A DNA stretch of 64,000 bases, taken from Oscillospiraceae bacterium. Its GTDB lineage: Bacteria; Bacillota; Clostridia; Oscillospirales; Ruminococcaceae. The position numbers were made by a program, and so were the translations under genes. The notes under the pieces are model-generated. The model had not been told where the DNA came from, made no database searches, and saw only the letters and a list, made by a program, of their open reading frames with translations. Below are positions 1 through 8,861 of this stretch, in pieces; the stretch's first letter is position 1; every line of letters begins with the position of its first letter. The stretch spans positions 22,288 to 86,287 of the forward strand of contig SVNA01000007.1 of assembly GCA_015067145.1 (NCBI GenBank), written 5' to 3'.

Positions 1-3000
1 AAGATGTACTCTGATTATTTGGTGTCCATACGTATACTTTATCATGATACTGCATATCACCATCGGTCAGTGTACCAGCCTGTGCCGGAGACCATGCATA
101 GCCTTTTGCAGATATACCTAAAATCGTAGCAGAAACATCCATACCTTCATATTCAGAAGGCATATTGATTGCTGCTGAGGCCCCAAAATCACTGTTTAAT
201 GACAATATGCCTGTATTGGCATATATTTTGTCCTTGTATGTGTATCTGTATGACGCATACTTATCATCACTAAATACTGAATTATAAATACTACTTACGC
301 CTGTAGTTTTAATTTTATCACAGTCTTCCTGTGAAACCCAGTTGTACTGTTTCAGTGTACCTGTAACGTTTATCTGTCGACCTGTGGAAGCAGTCATATT
401 ACCAACAACACCTAACCCAACAACAGTTGTACCCTCTACATCATGTGGCTCATTTATTGTAGTAACATTGTGCAAGTTTAAAATACCTGCTGCAAAATCT
501 ATATTTGCATAAACACCATTTGCGATTACTGAATCTTTGATTGTTAACTCTGTACCTGTAGCATATACTGCAGAACGACAACCGGATATGTAACAATTTT
601 CGATCGTAGCACGTCCATATGCTCTGATTGCTGAAACACCATAATCTGTATTGTTTACAGATAATGAAACCGTTGTAAATTCTTTACCTACAACACCCAG
701 ATTCTTCAACACTGCACCATCATATAAAAGGAACACTGCACCATCTGCATCCTTTATAGGTCCATTTGTCATATCAACAGTGAATCCATTACCATATACT
801 ATTCCGCTTGTAGCAATTTTATTTGATGTTTTTACGTCGTTTAACAAAACTGTATTTCCGCTAAAGGATGCTGTTGTTACATTTTTCGCATCAACAACTT
901 CGAGATAAAGTTCTGTTGGTGTACAGTAGTTGTAGTCCTGAATTGTAACTTTTACAACACCTGTGCCGCTGAACTGGATTGTGCCTTTTGTCCAATCAGT
1001 TGTGTCGGCTTTAAATATACCGCTTACGTTTGTATTTTCATCAACTTTGTCGATTGTTACATAAACACCGGAGCCATTAATTGTTACTCCATCTATCGCC
1101 TTGAACAGGCTATCAAGGGAAACTGTATTCTGATTACCTACACGGTAAAGGAAATCGCCTGTGAATTTAGTTTCGAATTTTTCAACAGATTCTTCCTGGT
1201 CACCTTCTGTAATATCCAAATCTGTTACAATACCGCTGTATTTTTCAAGACCAATACTGCTTACACCCCAGCTGTAGCCTGTGAAGAGCTGATGGAATGG
1301 CAGATATACCGCCTGTTTGTCTTCTGCATCTGTGTGGTCATGCTTACAGCCTGTAACAGAATCTCTTTCTTCTACTGTGTCAATAATTCCATTTCCGTTT
1401 GTATCTGTGAAATTCAGTTCACTGTGAGGAACACGGCTGAACTGATAATCCTCTGAATAGGATGCCATTGTGTTCTTTTCAAACTCACAATAGTAGTAGT
1501 CGTTCCATGTGCCATAGTTTACTGTACATCCGCTTGCGGAAACACCTCTCATATCCGGAATTGTTTTTCCTTCTGCATTTGTTGCATTATGACGAACAGA
1601 ACCGATAATCATACCTGCATAACGGTATGCATAGTACTGATAGTTTGCACAAACATCGTTGTATACGTCAATCTGTGCTGCAACGTTGCAGTTTTCAAAG
1701 TGAGCTTTACCACCATTTTCGCTGTTGTTGCCACGGAACATGCCCATAATACCGCCGCAGGCAACGTCCCAGCTGCCCACAAAGCAGATATTTTATTGGA
1801 GTTGTCTACAGTAATATTTTTAAATGTAAGCTGTCTGGAAGCTGTATCACCGTTTCTACCGCCGATACCTACAATACCGCCGTTGCCTGTGTTGTAAACA
1901 CGTGGATTACAGTTTGTAATTGCGATATTTTCAAACAAAGCATGTTCTGCATAAGCAGCGATAACACCTGTAGGTGTAAACTCACCGTCAGAGGAGAAAC
2001 TGTCTACTGTAAGGTTTTTAACAACTGCCTGATTATCTTCGCCATAAACCCAGCCAAAGAGACCCATTGCATCGTTATAGTACTGTTCAGATGCAGCGTA
2101 GTAAGGGTCATCACCCTTCATCTCCCAGGTATTATGGTAGAAATTGGAGATTGTATGGCCGTTGCCATCAAAAGTGCCGCTGAATGCATGTACGCCGCTT
2201 TCAATTTTCACACCAGTTTTTTCATAATTTTTATCAGAGTTATAATAACCGATTGGGTAAAAAATCAAATCAGGATTATTGCCGTTCTCTGCATCCCCAA
2301 GGTTGATATCACAGGCAAGCTTTACAGTTTTTCCTTCAAAGCTGTCTATTGCAATATCTTCTGCCATACCGCCAACGATAGCACCAAAAGCTGCAAGCTG
2401 GTCAGCATTTGCGATTGTAAAGGATTTATCTGTTGTGTTGTACCAGCTGTAGTCAAATTTGCCTTCCCAAGCTGCCGTTGTATCATAAGCCACAGCAACT
2501 TCGCTGAAGCCTTTCATTGCCACTGCAAGTGAACCGTTTTCCGGGTTGTATGCAAACTGGTTGTGTTCGCTGAAATCTTCTGCACTGCCAACCTCTGTCA
2601 TCTTTACTGTCCGGCCGTTTTCCACATGATAAAGTGCAAGGTTGCCCTTGTTGAGACCAGGAGAAAGAACTTCGCCAAGGTTGATTGCAACAGGAACTGT
2701 GTTGTCTGATGCGATACCTTCAATATGTACATCGTAAGCATCCAGCTTTTCTGTGGCTTTAAGGTCAACGTCGCTGTCTGTGTCTTCTTTCTCTGTAACT
2801 GTAAGTTCAAGGCTTGTAGTGCCTTCCTTTACCTTAACGCCTGCAGGTACTGTTGCCTGCACACCTTCTTCGCTTGTCATTGTCACAGCCTGTGCAAGTG
2901 TGCTGTTGCTGTTTACAAGACCTTCAATGCTTTCTGTTACAGATGTTTCAGGTACTGTTGTGCCCTGATTGTTATCGGATGTACCGTTCTGTGTATTTCC

Positions 3001-3318
3001 TGCTGAATTGCCTTTGTCTGTCTTATCTTTTTTAGGCTTTTCAGGGTTTAATGTGTTCTGCACATCAACAGGAAGCTTTACATCTGTTGCCTGGTTTGTC
3101 TTTCCTTCATCGGATGTATCTGTTATTACAATATCATCCGCTTCCGGAACTGTGGTTTCTTTGTCGCTTTCAATGATTGCATTTTTATCAGCTGTGTCTG
3201 GATCTGTCAGCTGAACACCGTCGCCTGCACGGAACAATGATGTGCCCGCAATCATTGAAAAACAAATCAGTGCTGCTGTTACAACTGCAACAACTGATTT
3301 TGTAACCTTGACGTTCAT
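1..3318 (-). CDS. Large secreted surface protein (beta-helix-like), frameshifted and cut by the left edge
   Basis: The reading frame starts at ATG 3318 behind AGAAAGGTG. It has a signal peptide (residues 1-30), then a Thr/Ser/Asp/Lys-rich linker to about residue 125. A beta-rich domain follows, and from about residue 290 come repeated stretches such as FDGNGHTISNFYHNT, typical of right-handed beta-helix or GLUG-type surface proteins. At residue ~509 the frame is lost. In the next frame the protein continues without a stop from about 1790 down to base 1, adding about 595 residues with the same style of repeats and an EF-hand-like loop (DTNGNGIIDTVE, 1370-1405). It is probably an exported adhesin or cell-wall protein. 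The C-terminal anchor lies outside the window. The exact role is unknown, and a sequencing error at the frameshift is as likely as true inactivation. Confidence 0.75.
1791..1794 (-). other. Frameshift point in the surface-protein gene (short A run)
   Basis: The minus strand reads AATAAAATATCTGC. With AAAA the frame runs into an unrelated tail that ends at 1609. With one extra A it reads SNKNICFVGSWDVACGGIMG and joins smoothly to the downstream open frame. The downstream frame has a stop at 1795-1793, so the shift must lie just here. Confidence 0.7.
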
Positions 3319-3499
3319 ATTTGTTCACCTTTCTTTATAATTTAATAAAATATAGTATTTTATTTAAACATAATTGCAGGGAAATTATATAATCGTATAC
3401 AACTTCCCATTATATTTCATGTTACATGATACATCACCCTTGCAAACACCGCCCACAATACATCATATCAGATGTAAAAACACCTTTCATTACGCAAAA

Positions 3500-3530
3500 G
3501 ACTGACATCTGCAAACTTCAGATGTCAGTC
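3500..3530 (-). terminator. Intrinsic terminator after nrdR
   Basis: A 12-bp stem, GACTGACATCTG (3500-3511) with CAGATGTCAGTC (3519-3530), has a 7-base loop and is followed on the minus strand by CTTTTGCG. The T run is short, so termination may be partial. The rest of 3319-3560 is AT-rich and would hold the surface-protein promoter; I see no gene in it. Confidence 0.65.
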
Positions 3531-3560
3531 TATGTTTTAATTACTATATATTTTAAATTT

Positions 3561-4025
3561 TTAATTGTCAGTTTTCTTTTTGAGCAACTCGCTTAATTCT
3601 TCAAAGAATGTATTGATATCGCTGAACTGTCTGTAAACAGATGCAAAACGTACATAGGCAACTTCGTCCAGCTTTTTCAGTTCTTCCATTACCATTTCAC
3701 CAATTTCAATAGAAGACACTTCAGTTTTAAGGCTATTTACAAGTCTGTATTCTATATTGTCTGTGGCTTTTTCCAGATCCTGAATGGAAACAGGGCGTTT
3801 TTCACAGGATTTAATCATACCTGCGAGAATTTTATCCCTGTTGAAAGCCTGCATAGAACCATCTTTTTTTATAACTGTAATAGGTGTAATCTCCACAGTT
3901 TCAAATGTTGTAAATCTTTTCTGGCAGGACATACATTCTCTGCGGCGTCTTATTCTCTGGTTATCTTCTGTTGGTCTGGAGTCGATAACCTTGCTGTCAT
4001 TATTTCCACAAAAAGGACATTTCAT
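3561..4025 (-). CDS. nrdR: Transcriptional repressor NrdR
   Basis: NrdR is an ATP/dATP-sensing repressor of ribonucleotide reductase genes in the cytoplasm. The 154-residue protein begins [10 protein letters not shown] and has an N-terminal zinc ribbon with CPFC and CMSC pairs, followed by an ATP-cone domain ([19 protein letters not shown]). The length matches the family. I chose ATG 4025 rather than an upstream in-frame ATG because GAGGTAAG sits 4-5 bases before it and because family members start at MKCP. It stands alone between terminator-like hairpins. NrdR boxes would lie near the nrd genes, which are not in this window. Confidence 0.95.
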   Translation of the reverse strand: MKCPFCGNNDSKVIDSRPTEDNQRIRRRRECMSCQKRFTTFETVEITPITVIKKDGSMQAFNRDKILAGMIKSCEKRPVSIQDLEKATDNIEYRLVNSLKTEVSSIEIGEMVMEELKKLDEVAYVRFASVYRQFSDINTFFEELSELLKKKTDN

Positions 4026-4094
4026 AATGCTTACCTCGCATCTGTTAAGTATATGTATAAGTATATATTTTTTGCATCGAATATGCAAGTTTAT

Positions 4095-4874
4095 TTATGC
4101 ATATTTTTGCAGTTTTGCCACCGCTTCCATCAGCTGATTATCCGACTCTATCATAGGAGAATAAAGTTCAACCAGTGCCGCTTCTGCAGTTGTATTCTCT
4201 TTTATATATTTAAAAAACCTATCATAGTTAAAGCTTCCTGTAAAAGGTACAAGACTGTATTTTCTGCCTGTAAAATCGCTTATGTGGACATGGCTTATTC
4301 GCTCTTTAGTCAAATCCAGAATTTTATATATACTCTGACGTGATTTTACCGCCTGTTTTATATCAAAAGTGAATTTTACGTCTTTATCTGCATATTTTAT
4401 AAATTCTTCAATATTCTTTATATATCCGCATTTGAATTTATAGACATTCTCCTGAGATATGTATACACCATATTCTCTCGCCTTTCTTGAAAGTTCATTG
4501 AGATTGCGGCAATACCTTTCCATATCCATAAAATCATATCTTGTAAAACATCCGTGCAGTACTATATATTTGCAACCAAGTATATTGCAGGCCTTGAAAT
4601 ATGCTTCATACAGTTCTATACTGTCCTGCAACTTGTAATCGTGCATTGAAAAAAACATAAAGCTTTCTATTGCAGAAGTATACGGATGAATTGATACAAC
4701 CTGCATACCGTATTCATCTATTATTTTTTTCAGTTTATACAGATATTCTTCTTTCAGTTCACTGTGGGTATTGAAAAAAATCTCAATATATTTTGCCCCC
4801 AGCTTCCCTGCTCTTTTTACCGCCTCGATTGTTTCCTGCGGAAAAAAGCAACCTGTGGAAAGACCTATTTTCAC
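4095..4874 (-). CDS. Sugar phosphate isomerase/epimerase-like TIM-barrel protein
   Basis: The protein resembles the xylose-isomerase-like / AP-endonuclease-2 TIM-barrel superfamily: KIGLSTGCF at the N terminus, GAKYIEIFF, VSIHPY, YIVLHGC, ISQENV, FTFDIKQA and HVHISD form successive barrel strands carrying the usual His, Glu and Asp metal-ligand positions. It is about 259 residues, normal for the family. The start is uncertain: GTG 4883 and ATG 4880 crowd or overlap the AGAGG, while GTG 4874 sits 8 bases from it and gives VKIGLSTG. The substrate cannot be read from sequence. It lies upstream of nrdR on the same strand, 69 bases away, with no obvious functional link. Confidence 0.8.
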   Translation of the reverse strand: MKIGLSTGCFFPQETIEAVKRAGKLGAKYIEIFFNTHSELKEEYLYKLKKIIDEYGMQVVSIHPYTSAIESFMFFSMHDYKLQDSIELYEAYFKACNILGCKYIVLHGCFTRYDFMDMERYCRNLNELSRKAREYGVYISQENVYKFKCGYIKNIEEFIKYADKDVKFTFDIKQAVKSRQSIYKILDLTKERISHVHISDFTGRKYSLVPFTGSFNYDRFFKYIKENTTAEAALVELYSPMIESDNQLMEAVAKLQKYA

Positions 4875-4914
4875 GCACATCACCTCTTTGTAACAGTATA
4901 TATTATATTATAAA

Positions 4915-4946
4915 AAATGGAAACCTGTGTTTCAAGGTTTCCATTT
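4915..4946 (-). terminator. Intrinsic terminator after secDF
   Basis: AAATGGAAACCT (4915-4926) pairs with AGGTTTCCATTT (4935-4946). The minus strand continues into TTTTTTATA, so this ends the secDF transcript. Confidence 0.85.
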
Positions 4947-4954
4947 AAATTTAA

Positions 4955-7285
4955 TTATTTAGCATTTTTAGCAGCTTTTTTCTTTTCGTAGTCTACCCAT
5001 GTTGGACCTGCAATGCAGATTGTGGAGTAAACACCGGAAATCATACCCAGTGTAAGTGGGAATGCAAATGTTGTGATGCTTGTAAGACCTGCAACAAATG
5101 CAACTACACAAACTGTACCAAGAGCAATGATTGTGGAAACAGTTGTATTTACAGAACGAACCAGAGACTGGTTGATACTGAGGTTTACAAGCTGGTCGTG
5201 TTTCATTGTTGGGTAAAGTTTTTTGTTTTCTCTCACACGGTCATAGATAACAACTGTGTCGTTTACAGAGTAACCGAGAATTGTGAGCAATGCTGCGATA
5301 AAGTTGCCGTTAATAGCAAAACGGCAGAGAGCAAACACACCAAAGATGATGATAAGGTCATGGATAAGAGCAACGATAGCTGTGGAACCTGCTGCAAGAC
5401 CACCGATTCTTCTGAATCTGATTGTGATGTAGAGAAGGATAAGAGCACAAGCTGCCACAAGACCTACAATACTCTTAGCAAAGAATTCTTTACCGATTGT
5501 TGGGTTAACGTTGTTAACTTCAAGCTGTTCAACGTTGTTTGCTGCATATTTTTCGCCCAGCATTGTATCGATTTCAGCAAGTTTGTCTGTTGTAACTGTC
5601 TGTTCGCCAGGGAGAGAGATTGTAAGTGTATCTTTACCTGTTGCTACGTTGTTACCGCTCTGAACTGTAAGTTCGTTGCCGAGAATTGCTTTAAAGTCTG
5701 CTTCAACATCAGAAACAGAGATTTCGTTTTCGTAGCCGTATGTGAGCAATGCACCGCCCTTGAACTGAATGTCCATGGAAACGCCTGCTACCGCACTGTA
5801 TACAAAGATTATAGCGATAAGTGCTGCGGAAGCGATGTAGAACTTTTTGCTGTTTGCAATAAAGTTGAACATCTTTTTAGCTTTGTAGGATTTTTTAGCA
5901 CCATACAGAGCTGGATTGCGGAACATTTCCATTTTGGAAATGCTTCTGAGCATAAGTCTGGAAGCAACGATACCAAATACAAAGTTGAGGATAACACCGA
6001 TGAGAAGTGTGTATCCAAAGGAGTAGATAGCACCTGCTGTTGCCGGACCGAATGCGAAGAAGATTGGTGAGAAGATTTTTGCAAACAGACCGTCTGTTGG
6101 GCCAAATGCACCCATAAGAACTGCTGCAACGATAACAACTGTTACGTTACCGTCGATGATTGGAGCAAGACCTCTTGCAAAACCGTTCGTAAGAGCTTCG
6201 TCAAGACCGTTGCCGTCACGGAGTTCTTCTTTGATTCTTTCAAATGTAATAACGTTTGCGTCAACACCCATACCGATAGCAAGGATAATACCTGCAATAC
6301 CAGGAAGTGTAAGTGTGAAGCTGTTGTAATCCGGGAAGAAACCGGAGATGCATGCAAGTGTTGTTGCTACCTGACCGAGAAGTGCAATAACAGCGATAAC
6401 ACCCGGGAGTCTGTAGAGAGAAATGATATACAGAGCAACAAGGATAAATGCGATGATACCTGCTTTTACCATTGCACTGAGGGATGATGCACCAAGTGTC
6501 GGGCTGATTGTAGAGAAGCTTTCTGCAGAAAGGTCAAATGGCAGAGAACCTGCATTGATTTTGTCTGCAAGAGCTTTTGCACTGTCTGCATCAAAGCTGC
6601 CTGTGATGATAGCGTTGCCGTCTGTGATTGCAGACTGAACTGTTGGTGCAGAGATGCATTCTTCGTCCATCCAGATGGAGATTACACCTTTTTTAGGTGC
6701 AAGGTCTGTTGTTGCTGCTGCAAATTTTGTTGCACCTTCACCTGTGAGTTCAAGATGTACAACATATTCAATCTGACCTGTTGTTGTGTTCTGCTGGCTA
6801 CCTGCGGAAGCCTTTTTGATATCGTTGCCTTCCAGGATGATGTTGTCTGTAGTTTCACCTACTGCAAGACCATCGCCGTAGCCTTCTCTGAATGTGAGAA
6901 CAGCACTTGCACCGATTTCGTTGATAGCGTGTTCAGGGTTAAAGTCTTTTTCATCTTCTTTCCATGGGAAACGAACGATGATCCTGTCTTTGTTGTAGTC
7001 AATATAAACTTCGTGGTCTGTGATGTTAAGACCAACAAGTCTCATTTTGATGATAGATTCTGCGGCTTCGAGCTCTTCGTCTGTAGCTTCCTGTCCGTCA
7101 GCCGGCATAAATGTTGCATCTACGCCACCTTTAATATCAATACCAAATCTTATATCGCTTGCACCTTTAAACCATACTGTTTCGGTGTCGCCATATACCT
7201 GCTTGATTCCGAAGAAAGAAGTATATGCCATAGCGAAGATAAGAGCGGCAACTATAAAGAATATAGATTTGCCTCTTCTTTTCAT
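4955..7285 (-). CDS. secDF: Protein translocase subunit SecDF (fused SecD and SecF)
   Basis: SecD and SecF use the proton gradient to help pull exported proteins through SecYEG. Here both are one 776-residue protein. The N-terminal membrane segment (8-28) is followed by the SecD extracytoplasmic P1 region (DIRFGIDIKGGVDATF), then SecD membrane helices with the GMGVDANVITFERIKEE signature. A second half starts near residue 470 with its own P4-like domain (DIQFKGGALLTYGYE) and the SecF signature GYSVNDTVVIYDRVREN. Fused SecDF is usual in many Firmicutes. GGAGGAAAATT precedes ATG 7285, a clear ribosome binding site. The gene is monocistronic, with a terminator just downstream. Confidence 0.96.
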   Translation of the reverse strand: MKRRGKSIFFIVAALIFAMAYTSFFGIKQVYGDTETVWFKGASDIRFGIDIKGGVDATFMPADGQEATDEELEAAESIIKMRLVGLNITDHEVYIDYNKDRIIVRFPWKEDEKDFNPEHAINEIGASAVLTFREGYGDGLAVGETTDNIILEGNDIKKASAGSQQNTTTGQIEYVVHLELTGEGATKFAAATTDLAPKKGVISIWMDEECISAPTVQSAITDGNAIITGSFDADSAKALADKINAGSLPFDLSAESFSTISPTLGASSLSAMVKAGIIAFILVALYIISLYRLPGVIAVIALLGQVATTLACISGFFPDYNSFTLTLPGIAGIILAIGMGVDANVITFERIKEELRDGNGLDEALTNGFARGLAPIIDGNVTVVIVAAVLMGAFGPTDGLFAKIFSPIFFAFGPATAGAIYSFGYTLLIGVILNFVFGIVASRLMLRSISKMEMFRNPALYGAKKSYKAKKMFNFIANSKKFYIASAALIAIIFVYSAVAGVSMDIQFKGGALLTYGYENEISVSDVEADFKAILGNELTVQSGNNVATGKDTLTISLPGEQTVTTDKLAEIDTMLGEKYAANNVEQLEVNNVNPTIGKEFFAKSIVGLVAACALILLYITIRFRRIGGLAAGSTAIVALIHDLIIIFGVFALCRFAINGNFIAALLTILGYSVNDTVVIYDRVRENKKLYPTMKHDQLVNLSINQSLVRSVNTTVSTIIALGTVCVVAFVAGLTSITTFAFPLTLGMISGVYSTICIAGPTWVDYEKKKAAKNAK

Positions 7286-7486
7286 AATTTTCCTCCATTT
7301 TTAAAACAGTGCCTTTTATTATATTCTTTTTCACACATTTAGTCAATTATTTATTTATATATATTTAAATTATTTCTTCAATAATATTTTTCATCATATT
7401 TACATATTTCATGACCATCTGATAATTGATATTTGATATTAAATACAGTATAATAAAAACAACTAAAGCAATAAGGAGGCATATCT

Positions 7487-7993
7487 ATGGACGAAAAGAA
7501 AATCAAATGCGGCGATATCCGCGTTGCTATGGATGAAGAACCTGTTATCTGGATGGACAGAAAACGTATTACCATCTTCGCACTGCCTTGGACCTTTACA
7601 AAGTATGAACTCACCCCTTCCCGTCTTGTTATCTCCACTGGTTTTATAAATCAAAAAGAAGAAGAAATCCGTCTTTACAGAGTTAAAGATGTTACATATA
7701 CACAGTCTTTGATTGAGCGTATAGGCGGTACAGGTACTCTGAGAATTATTTCCAACGATGCATCTGTACCTGAAATTCACCTTGACCACATAAAAAACGC
7801 TCGCAAGGTTAAAGATGTTATCTCTCAGTCTGTTGAGGTTGCCAGACGTGAAAACGGTGTGCGTACATCCGAACTTATGGGCGGAGCAATGACAGGTGGT
7901 CCCTTTGCTGACAATGACGGTGCGGAATCCCTTGGCCCTAATATGGTGCCGGATTTTGACGGCGACGGCATTGACGACAGAACCGAGCTTTAA
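7487..7993 (+). CDS. PH-domain (bPH2/DUF304) protein with Asp-rich C-terminal tail
   Basis: A 168-residue cytoplasmic-looking protein with no clear membrane segment. Residues ~20-125 match the bacterial PH-like domain: YELTPSRLVISTGFINQKEEEIRLYRVKDV is followed by TLRIISND and HLDHIKNARKVKDVI. Relatives such as YdbS/YdbT-type proteins are usually membrane-bound; this one lacks their helices. The C terminus is Gly-rich and ends in DFDGDGIDDRTEL, which resembles a calcium-binding thrombospondin type-3/EF-hand loop. AAGGAGGCATATCT gives a strong ribosome binding site before ATG 7487. It is monocistronic with a terminator. The function is unknown. Confidence 0.85.
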   Translation: MDEKKIKCGDIRVAMDEEPVIWMDRKRITIFALPWTFTKYELTPSRLVISTGFINQKEEEIRLYRVKDVTYTQSLIERIGGTGTLRIISNDASVPEIHLDHIKNARKVKDVISQSVEVARRENGVRTSELMGGAMTGGPFADNDGAESLGPNMVPDFDGDGIDDRTEL

Positions 7994-8006
7994 TTACAAT
8001 CTGAAT

Positions 8007-8048
8007 AAAAGCACAGGCGTCACTGAATTCAGTGATGGCTGTGCTTTT
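8007..8048. terminator. Bidirectional intrinsic terminator
   Basis: The hairpin runs AAAAGCACAGGCGTCACTGA to TCAGTGATGGCTGTGCTTTT, with A and T tracts on both sides. It lies between the plus-strand PH-domain gene and the convergent XRE gene and can serve both. Confidence 0.88.
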
Positions 8049-8108
8049 AATATGCTGCTAAATTAAATTTGAAAAATCCCAAAGTATTTTCAGTTATTTA
8101 AATTGTCA

Positions 8109-8645
8109 TTATTCAATAATTTTTAATCCTGTCAGTTTTCTTTCTGTTTTTGCACTGTATTTGAGTGTATATACTTCGATTCCATTAATTATGGCATTTT
8201 TGATCTCTGCAATTTCTTTTTCTATCTGTTCTTTATTCTCATACCATCCCAAAAAAGTTGTTGGTTCACCCCAAAAAGAAGATGTGCCATCACTGACAGC
8301 AAACAAAGCATATTTCGGTGACAATTTCCCACCGTACATTTTTCCGGAAGATAAAACTTTATAGCAGGTAACCACTACGTTTTCGTGCATAGATGTTATT
8401 ACTATTGTTCCTTTTGTTCTGATATTTTTATGGTTTGATTCCTGGGCGATTCCCGTCGACATTAGACTATCCAGCAAAATATTAAACTTGTTTGAAAGAA
8501 ACAGTAACTTCTCCACCTCCGGATAACCAATGCCTTGTTCCCATTTGGAGACCGCCTGTCTGCTTACATCAAGCATCTCTGCCAATTCTTCCTGTGATAA
8601 ACACTTTTCTTTTCTTAATTTTTTCAGATTTTCTGCAAATCCCAT
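8109..8645 (-). CDS. XRE-family helix-turn-helix regulator with unknown C-terminal domain
   Basis: Residues 5-60 form a Cro/C1-type HTH (LKKLRKEKCLSQEELAEML then DVSRQAVSKWEQGIGYPEVEKL). The remaining ~115 residues match no domain I recognise. They contain YALFAVSDGTSSFWGEP and a basic, Lys-rich end, and look like a soluble ligand-binding or dimerisation part rather than a membrane anchor. The 178-residue length is typical of small clostridial XRE regulators. It is a single gene with AGGAGGTAAATTGT before ATG 8645, divergent from the membrane protein at 8862. It may regulate itself and that neighbour; this is inference from position. Confidence 0.85.
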   Translation of the reverse strand: MGFAENLKKLRKEKCLSQEELAEMLDVSRQAVSKWEQGIGYPEVEKLLFLSNKFNILLDSLMSTGIAQESNHKNIRTKGTIVITSMHENVVVTCYKVLSSGKMYGGKLSPKYALFAVSDGTSSFWGEPTTFLGWYENKEQIEKEIAEIKNAIINGIEVYTLKYSAKTERKLTGLKIIE

Positions 8646-8800
8646 ACAATTTACCTCCTATTCAAACCCAACTGTATGTTATGTACAAATTATAGATTGT
8701 CAAAGTATATAAATCCACCAACTTATATTTGCACTTGTGCAACCTTAAGTTGCCAAATTATTTTTAGTATCCTTTATCAATGATTGACCGGTGCTTTTTC

Positions 8801-8829
8801 TTGTTTTATCCTATCATACGTGATATAAT
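8801..8829 (+). promoter_or_regulatory. Candidate sigma-A promoter for the 8862 gene
   Basis: TTGTTT (8801-8806), a 17-base spacer and TATAAT (8824-8829). The -10 is perfect and the -35 is weak. A second TATAAT follows at 8838-8843 without a good -35. Confidence 0.5.
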
Positions 8830-8861
8830 TTTTTAGATATAATACTCATTATCGAAAGGTT

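Noticed and set aside
4026..4088. N-terminal extension of NrdR from the upstream ATG 4088
   Set aside because: It adds 21 residues not found in the family, and the internal ATG 4025 has the proper ribosome binding site.
5198..6070. Plus-strand open frame (290 codons) inside secDF
   Set aside because: Antisense to conserved SecDF motifs; no start signals.
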